Origin: Chara braunii
Lineage: Eukaryota > Streptophyta > Charophyceae > Charales > Characeae
NCBI GenBank assembly: GCA_003427395.1
Contig: BFEA01000055.1
Coordinates: 937,626-960,656 of the forward strand
DNA length: 23,031 bases
Direction of reading: 5' to 3'
The notes beneath the pieces were generated by a model. It was not told the origin of the DNA. It ran no database searches and worked only from the letters and a program-made list of their open reading frames with translations. A program made the position numbers and the translations under genes. Numbering within the stretch: the first letter of the stretch is position 1; each line of letters opens with the position of its first letter. Positions 18,804 to 23,031 of the stretch are shown here, piece after piece.

Positions 18804-19101
18804 CCAGCCCGACTACATACCTCAACAAGCCGTTCTTCTCATGTTCCCCGTTCTCTCCTCGCACCCACGTTTCTCGTCTCCGCAGTCTCACTCACTCTCT
18901 TCAACCGGCTGTCACCCAGGGTGTTCCACTTTTGTTCCTTCATTCGCGCCCCCCAGCCCATCTACCTCCCTCAATAAGCCGCTCTTCTCATTTTCCCCGT
19001 TCTCTCCTCACACACACGTTTCTGGTCTCCACAGTCACACTCGCTCTCTTCAACCGGCTGTCACCCAGGGTGTTCCACGTTTTGTTCCTTCATTCGCGTT
19101 C
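18804..19101. repeat. 149-bp tandem duplication
   Basis: CCAGCCC at 18804 and 18953, CAAGCC/TAAGCC at 18826 and 18975, and CTCTTCAACCGGCTGTCACC in both units show a period of 149 bp. Identity is high, with scattered substitutions and one extra T near the end of unit 2. The sequence is C/T-rich on the plus strand. Because 149 is not a multiple of three, the duplication changes reading frame, which argues against a coding role. Confidence 0.85.
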
Positions 19102-19559
19102 CCACTTCCCTCGGCCGTAGCTGTATCCGTGAACTGTACTCATATGTGGTACTACTACCGTATGTGGCAGGATTCTCCGGAACGTTCCCCTCGTCGTCTC
19201 CAGCTTGTCCTTCCCCTTGCTGCCGTCTGTCCTCTCCCGTCGTTCCTCTTCTCCTGCTCCGCTTTGGCCGCTATTTTCGTCGTGAGCCCTGTCCTTTGAG
19301 TTGGTTCGTGGTACGATCCTTCGTCAGTGAGAGTAACAACGCTGGCGTCGGCGCATCGGGCGCTTGCCACGTGGCGAAGATCACTCCGGCTCTTGACTCG
19401 CCGGGGGGCACCGATGCTCCAGTCAGCGGGCGATGGGTCGCTAACGGTTCTCCCATCTCCCGTTTCCCGTGCGATTCCTGGCGGGCGGGCCCTGCCGTCC
19501 GCGGGTCGCTTCGCGCTACCGCTCACTACGCTGAGAGAGATACAGTCTCAATTAGCAGA
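19102..19559. other. Stretch without recognisable gene
   Basis: A plus-strand frame of 188 codons (19146-19712) crosses this stretch and runs into the SINE that follows; its product matches nothing I know. No promoter or repeat stands out. Confidence 0.45.
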
Positions 19560-19738
19560 AGCCCGCTCCCACATTGTCACGGGTTACAGGACCGCACAAC
19601 TCAACCCAGCAAGCTACCAGCATTGACTGGCCCTGGCCATCCTCCTCAGGCCACCGAAAGTGACGGCAACGGGATTAGAACCCAGCACCTATGCGGTGCC
19701 GCTCAGGCATGAAACCTACTGAGCTAGCCAACGGGACC
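19560..19738 (-). mobile_element. tRNA-derived SINE with A and B boxes
   Basis: On the minus strand, TAGCTCAGTAGG (19726-19715) matches the A-box consensus and GGTTCTAATCC (19682-19672) matches the B-box at all but one position. They start 44 nt apart, as in a tRNA gene. Four of five T-stem pairs form around the B box. The acceptor stem does not close well, so this is a SINE head and not a tRNA gene. The body (19668-19560) is shared with 7147-7247. No poly(T) is seen at its low-coordinate end, so the tail is lost or of another type. Confidence 0.75.
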
Positions 19739-19739
19739 A

Positions 19740-20090
19740 GGTCATTCAAGATGTTTTCACTGTGAAAAAAAAAAAGAAGACATTTTCACTGCATGCTCTT
19801 ACTGTTGTCTTAAGTTTTGCAGGTCAGGGGTTTCTCGTAGCAGGCAAGAGAACTGCTGGAGGTAGTGGGAGACCTGGTGGTTTTGGGAATGTTGCTCATC
19901 TACTGAAACAGGACTGATCAACATTTAGCCTAAAAGAGAGCAAACTTGAGTTGTACCCATTGAGATGAGGGAGCCTGAGAGATGGCTGTAGCTACAGAGG
20001 TCCAAGGGTGCAAGGTGGGAAACCTCACCATGGCAACCCAGGCTCCTCACAGACATTAGCTTGTCTGACAGGATCTGGAGTCAGTGTTAT
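19740..20090. other. Stretch without recognisable gene
   Basis: It holds an A-run at 19765-19775 between two copies of a TTTTCACTG motif (19753 and 19782), possibly a small retroposed insertion with its target duplication. Nothing else is recognisable. Confidence 0.4.
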
Positions 20091-20218
20091 CTTTTTTCAT
20101 TTATTTAATAACCCAGCAGCACTCTGCTAGGGGGAGTGGTATGATAACCTCCCCCTAGTAGCTACCACAGGTCGCTCCAGGGAGCTTCACCCGCTGGAAA
20201 CCGTGTCCAGCATCGCAG
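20091..20218 (-). mobile_element. SINE-like element with hairpin (copy S3)
   Basis: It shares the order T-rich end (20091-20110), hairpin, and head (GGGAGCTTCACCCGCTGGAA, then GTCCAGCATC) with copies S1 and S2. The hairpin pairs CTAGGGGGAG (20127-20136) perfectly with CTCCCCCTAG (20149-20158), and the loop again contains GATAA. The stem sequence again differs from the other copies. This is the most diverged member. Confidence 0.65.
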
Positions 20219-20990
20219 AATACAAGATTTGTGGAATTGTGTCCAGTTATTGGGGCCATTGCCTGGCTTCGGCTATCAGTGTGGCCTCTTCAGCCCGAAA
20301 GGTCCTCGTGTGCTTATCCATCCTGTTATCTTTTTGGTATTGGTTTGCTTTTCCTTTTCGTTGGATTTTTATCTAAAATCTTGGACAAAATATGACGAGA
20401 TGTTTAGTTTGAGCTATTTCGGGAAGAGTTGAGTTTCGGAAAGACATGGGAGGCTGGACCCGGTTTCCTGCAATAGTCTAACCTGGTACTTGCCCCAGTA
20501 CTCTCGGGTTGTCGGTGAGGTTTCCCCGAATCTGTTCTTTCAAGAGCAATCTTTAGGGAAAATTGTTCAAATGCCCCTGAAATTTGGGGTATTTCGTCAG
20601 ATACCCCTAAAAGGCATTGGTATGGCAAAATGCTCTATAACAGTCGTGACACTGTGGGGGATACCCCACTTGCAAATTTGACCCGCCATCTTGTGCATAT
20701 ACCCTTACAGGCCCGGTGCAAATTGTCCATATGCCCCGGCCATTCTGGCCATTGGGCTCTTGCCGGAGAATCTCTTCTCCTTTCCTGTCTCCCAGCTTCA
20801 TCTCTAGACCTTTTGTAATGGGACAGCCCGGGTGGCCGTCCCGTCGCCGTGGAGGACGAAGAGATGAGGAAGAAGGTGGAGATGGCGGTGGACCTGGAAG
20901 AGACAACGCAACACCGCCACAGACTCAACACGCTCCAAAATGTGCAACCGAAAAATGATCCAAAGTACAAACTGCAGCTGGGGTATACCC
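20219..20990. other. Stretch without recognisable gene
   Basis: Short motifs recur here: CAAATGCCCCTG (20569) resembles CATATGCCCCGG (20728), each preceded by an AAATTGT segment, and variants of ATACCCC occur several times between 20580 and 20710. This hints at an internal degenerate repeat. Long frames on both strands have no recognisable product. Confidence 0.4.
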
Positions 20991-21068
20991 CCAGCGAACC
21001 GACTGCGGCGACTGGACTGAACTGGACTGGATTGGTACCGACAGTGGTACTGGACTGGACTGGACTAA
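20991..21068 (+). repeat. GGACT pentanucleotide repeat
   Basis: ACTGGACT, ACTGAACTGGACTGGATTGG and ACTGGACTGGACTGGACT show an imperfect five-base repeat in two blocks, near 21009-21035 and 21053-21068. Confidence 0.75.
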
Positions 21069-22401
21069 ATAGCCACACGGCCTGTGAGATCAGGCCAACG
21101 GCCTGGTCCCACAGGCCGAATAAGATAGTGGCTCGCTGCACGATCCTCGGACCTGTAGTGGATTGCAAGAGCCAAACCACACTTCCGCAAAACCTGTGGA
21201 ACTCTGCAACCAAGAAAGCGGATAAAACAAGGATGCGGAGGAAACTCCATGCTGGGTCCATGTGATGCAGCCTAAGGTACATAATGTCATGTAGAAAAGC
21301 AAATGTTTGATGTACACATCCTAGCTAGCAGCAAGAAATGAAATGTAGCATCATAAGACCCTAATGTCTTGGCGGGAACTGCCTCAGTGGTAGAAGGGGA
21401 AAAAAAAACAATATGTCACAAGATAATGTCCTATCGCTGAACCCTTGGGAATGCGATGGTCTCGGGGGGGGGTGAATGCAGCCTAAGAACCGAAACTCCT
21501 AGGGGCAGTCACACACAAAGGTGGGGTAGGTCATCAGACTCGGGGTGGGAGGTAACGAAACAACACCAATAACCCTAGCAAATGAACTATCAAGGCCTGT
21601 AATGCTCGACAGAAAGATGACACTATGCAGGGTGATAAGATGAAATGCCTAACTAAAGGCATGTAGTGGCCGACACTAGGGTGATGAATGCAGTGAGTGA
21701 GGTGATCAAGCAGGCAACTCACCAACTAGGAGGGAGTCAGATCTGAGAGAAGGGAAGTCAAGATAACGCTAAGGTCTCAATGCCTATGCAATACTAAGGG
21801 ACAGCCCAACTCAAGGAGAACTAGCTTGTGATAAGCTCAGATCCGTATCGCGCGGCTTGCCGTATCCCTGAGGAAAAATCCCGCGGAAGCCCCGAAGTAC
21901 GGACGGAGATAGAAAGGGGTTTTCTTTCTTTTTTCTTTTGTTTTCTTTTTGAAACGGCTTTTTCATTTTGTTTGGTTAATAATTTCCGCGGGCGAATAGC
22001 GGCCGCGGTATGAAAACCAAGAAACGGGTGCGGTTGGGACTTTTGAATTTTTGCACGCGCGTGCCCAAGCTCCGATTTCTTCGCGCGTCTCGCATCCTCG
22101 TTTCTTGCTTTGCATCCTCGCGCCAACTTCCCTCCTTGCTGCGTGCATTTTCCCCATGCCGGACTCTTCGTCTTCCCCTCCGCCCAGCTCGATCCTGACC
22201 CCACGAAGTGATTGGCCGCGTAGTTGGGATGATCGGATCAATATGGAGAGCGGGAACCCGCGCGCCACTTGAACGGACACCCCAATCACGTAGGACCATG
22301 CCATCCCGCGGGTCGAACCCTCTAACTCCCCACCTTCCTCCTGTCCTGCTCATCTACAACCTGCGCTGCCCGCACCTCGCGCCGACAACCCGCCGCCACG
22401 C
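21069..22401. other. Stretch without recognisable gene
   Basis: 21290-21800 is stop-rich in all frames. 21915-21970 has T-rich and TTTC runs on the plus strand. The last 200 bp become GC-rich and contain CCAAT-type motifs (ATTGG at 22211-22215 and CCAAT at 22282-22286), which may belong to the candidate promoter that follows. Confidence 0.4.
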
Positions 22402-22440
22402 TATAAATTTGCGCAACCCTCTCCTCTCTCTCTCTTTGAT
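22402..22440 (+). promoter_or_regulatory. Candidate core promoter: TATA box and pyrimidine patch
   Basis: TATAAAT at 22402-22408 is followed, 10-27 bp downstream, by a CTCTCCTCTCTCTCTC pyrimidine tract like the Y patch of plant core promoters. An ATG lies at 22451, which leaves room only for a very short leader. CCAAT-type motifs lie 115-190 bp upstream. All these elements are common by chance, so this is a candidate only. Confidence 0.35.
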
Positions 22441-22450
22441 CTCGGCTGCA

Positions 22451-22522
22451 ATGCTGCGCAAGCTATGCGCGAGAGTCCGCGGCGCCGAACAGGCTCGACG
22501 AGCCCAAGGACGGGCGGAGTGA
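22451..22522 (+). CDS. Candidate short ORF or first-exon start, 23 residues
   Basis: The first ATG after the candidate TATA box opens a 23-codon frame, MLRKLCARVRGAEQ and so on, ending in TGA at 22520-22522. The Arg-rich, acid-poor start resembles an organelle-targeting N-terminus. If this is a gene, the frame must leave through an intron before the stop; a GT lies at 22471-22472, but I cannot confirm a splice site. It could equally be an upstream ORF or nothing. I recognise no family. Confidence 0.2.
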   Translation: MLRKLCARVRGAEQARRAQGRAE

Positions 22523-22986
22523 CGACGTGGGGTGGACCCGCGATAGTCTCGGGGCGAAGCAGTCGGAGGGACTGAGCAATGGTGGGGATTGGACGCCGGC
22601 TGCAGCAGGGCTTTGTGGCTATGGTGGTCGGTGGTCTTGGGGAGTTTTGAAGGCTGCGCCTGGGAGCGGCAGCTAATTGAAATTTTTGTGTACAAGAAGG
22701 ACTCACTTTTATCTCCATTGCTGCTTTGTCTATGCGTGTCGAGTGTGTGAAGCCCCGAGTGATGGGAGCTAGTTGTGCACATGAGTGATGTCAAACGTCC
22801 ATGGATGATTAGATGTCCTGTCACGGGTTGTTGATTGCATGCATGTATGTATGTATGTCCTCGTCCGGGCGGGGATGGGGAAACTGAACTGGGGGACTGT
22901 CTGCTTAGGAGTAAGAGTGTGTTGATCCGGTTGTTCCCTTCCCCTCCACGGCCTTTCCCGCGCTCGCGCGCGGTTTCGGCGTAACT

Positions 22987-22989
<3 letters not shown>
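22523..22989. other. Stretch without recognisable gene
   Basis: No domain is visible on either strand. A GCATGCATGTATGTATGTATG run near 22838-22857 is a small ATGT repeat. A minus-strand frame of 211 codons (22989-22354) is low-complexity Ser/Arg/His and looks spurious. Confidence 0.4.

Positions 22990-23031
<42 letters not shown>
22990..23031. repeat. CT dinucleotide microsatellite at window edge
   Basis: An uninterrupted TC/CT run of 42 bases reaches the last base of the window, so its true length is unknown. Confidence 0.97.

Noticed and set aside
19146-19712. 188-codon plus-strand ORF
   Set aside because: Its last third is the antisense of the tRNA-derived SINE, so the frame is a chance opening.
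19672-19738. Functional tRNA gene on the minus strand
   Set aside because: A and B boxes are good, but the acceptor stem does not pair and the B box has a purine-to-T change; a SINE head fits better.
20635-21282. 215-codon minus-strand ORF with hydrophobic patches
   Set aside because: It crosses the GGACT repeat, has no recognisable domain or conserved motif, and a competing plus-strand frame overlaps it.
22354-22989. 211-codon minus-strand ORF
   Set aside because: Its Ser/Arg/His-rich composition is low in complexity, it runs antisense across the candidate promoter, and nothing in it is recognisable.
1-23031. CRISPR array, bacterial operon or prophage
   Set aside because: No short direct repeats with unique spacers, no ribosome-binding sites ahead of ORFs, and the elements present are eukaryotic retrotransposons.

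Overview
This is eukaryotic, repeat-dominated DNA. I find no intact host protein-coding gene, no rRNA and no convincing functional tRNA. The sequence is mostly the debris of non-LTR retrotransposons (LINEs), SINE-like elements with poly(A) tails, tandem duplications, microsatellites and one long foldback. The LINE reverse transcriptase is L1/plant-like: an apurinic-type (APE) endonuclease, then RT, then a C-terminal zf-RVT-type CCHC zinc-binding region, with an ORF1 resembling plant DUF4283/CCHC gag proteins. Together with the repeat load and glutamine-rich ORF, this suggests a large streptophyte genome. A charophyte such as Chara is my guess, with low confidence and no species-level evidence.

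Layout. 1-395 is an ATG/GAT trinucleotide array. 396-2490 holds a dispersed 92-bp repeat, a near-perfect foldback (1440-1666) and four degenerate ~130-bp units with tRNA-like boxes. 2605-2890 and 5622-5935 are each a plus-strand and a minus-strand SINE-like piece placed head to head. Between them, 3349-5395 is LINE copy A, a 5'-truncated, minus-strand remnant of the ORF2 C-terminus. 7129-7443 holds a headless tRNA-SINE body followed by a SINE with a hairpin.

8148-17881 is LINE copy B, also on the minus strand and far longer. It has ORF1 (gag-like with a zinc knuckle), then a second very long Q-rich frame (about 1,270 codons, broken by three TAGs), then ORF2 (endonuclease, RT, zinc-binding). 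Just upstream of ORF1 lie two 126-bp tandem units, placed where monomeric LINE promoters sit. The right part (18261-23031) holds a 149-bp tandem duplication, a tRNA-derived SINE with properly spaced A and B boxes, a third hairpin SINE, a GGACT repeat, one candidate TATA promoter with a tiny ORF, and a CT microsatellite at the edge.

How the parts work together. In a live relative of copy B, ORF1 would package the RNA, and ORF2 would nick DNA and reverse-transcribe it. Such machinery commonly mobilises SINEs in trans. Here neither LINE copy can be autonomous. Copy B has stops, frameshifts and an RT catalytic Asp-to-Asn change (FADN), and copy A is truncated and has lost a zinc ligand. Several of the lesions are G-to-A or C-to-T transitions, which fits decay by deamination of methylated cytosine.
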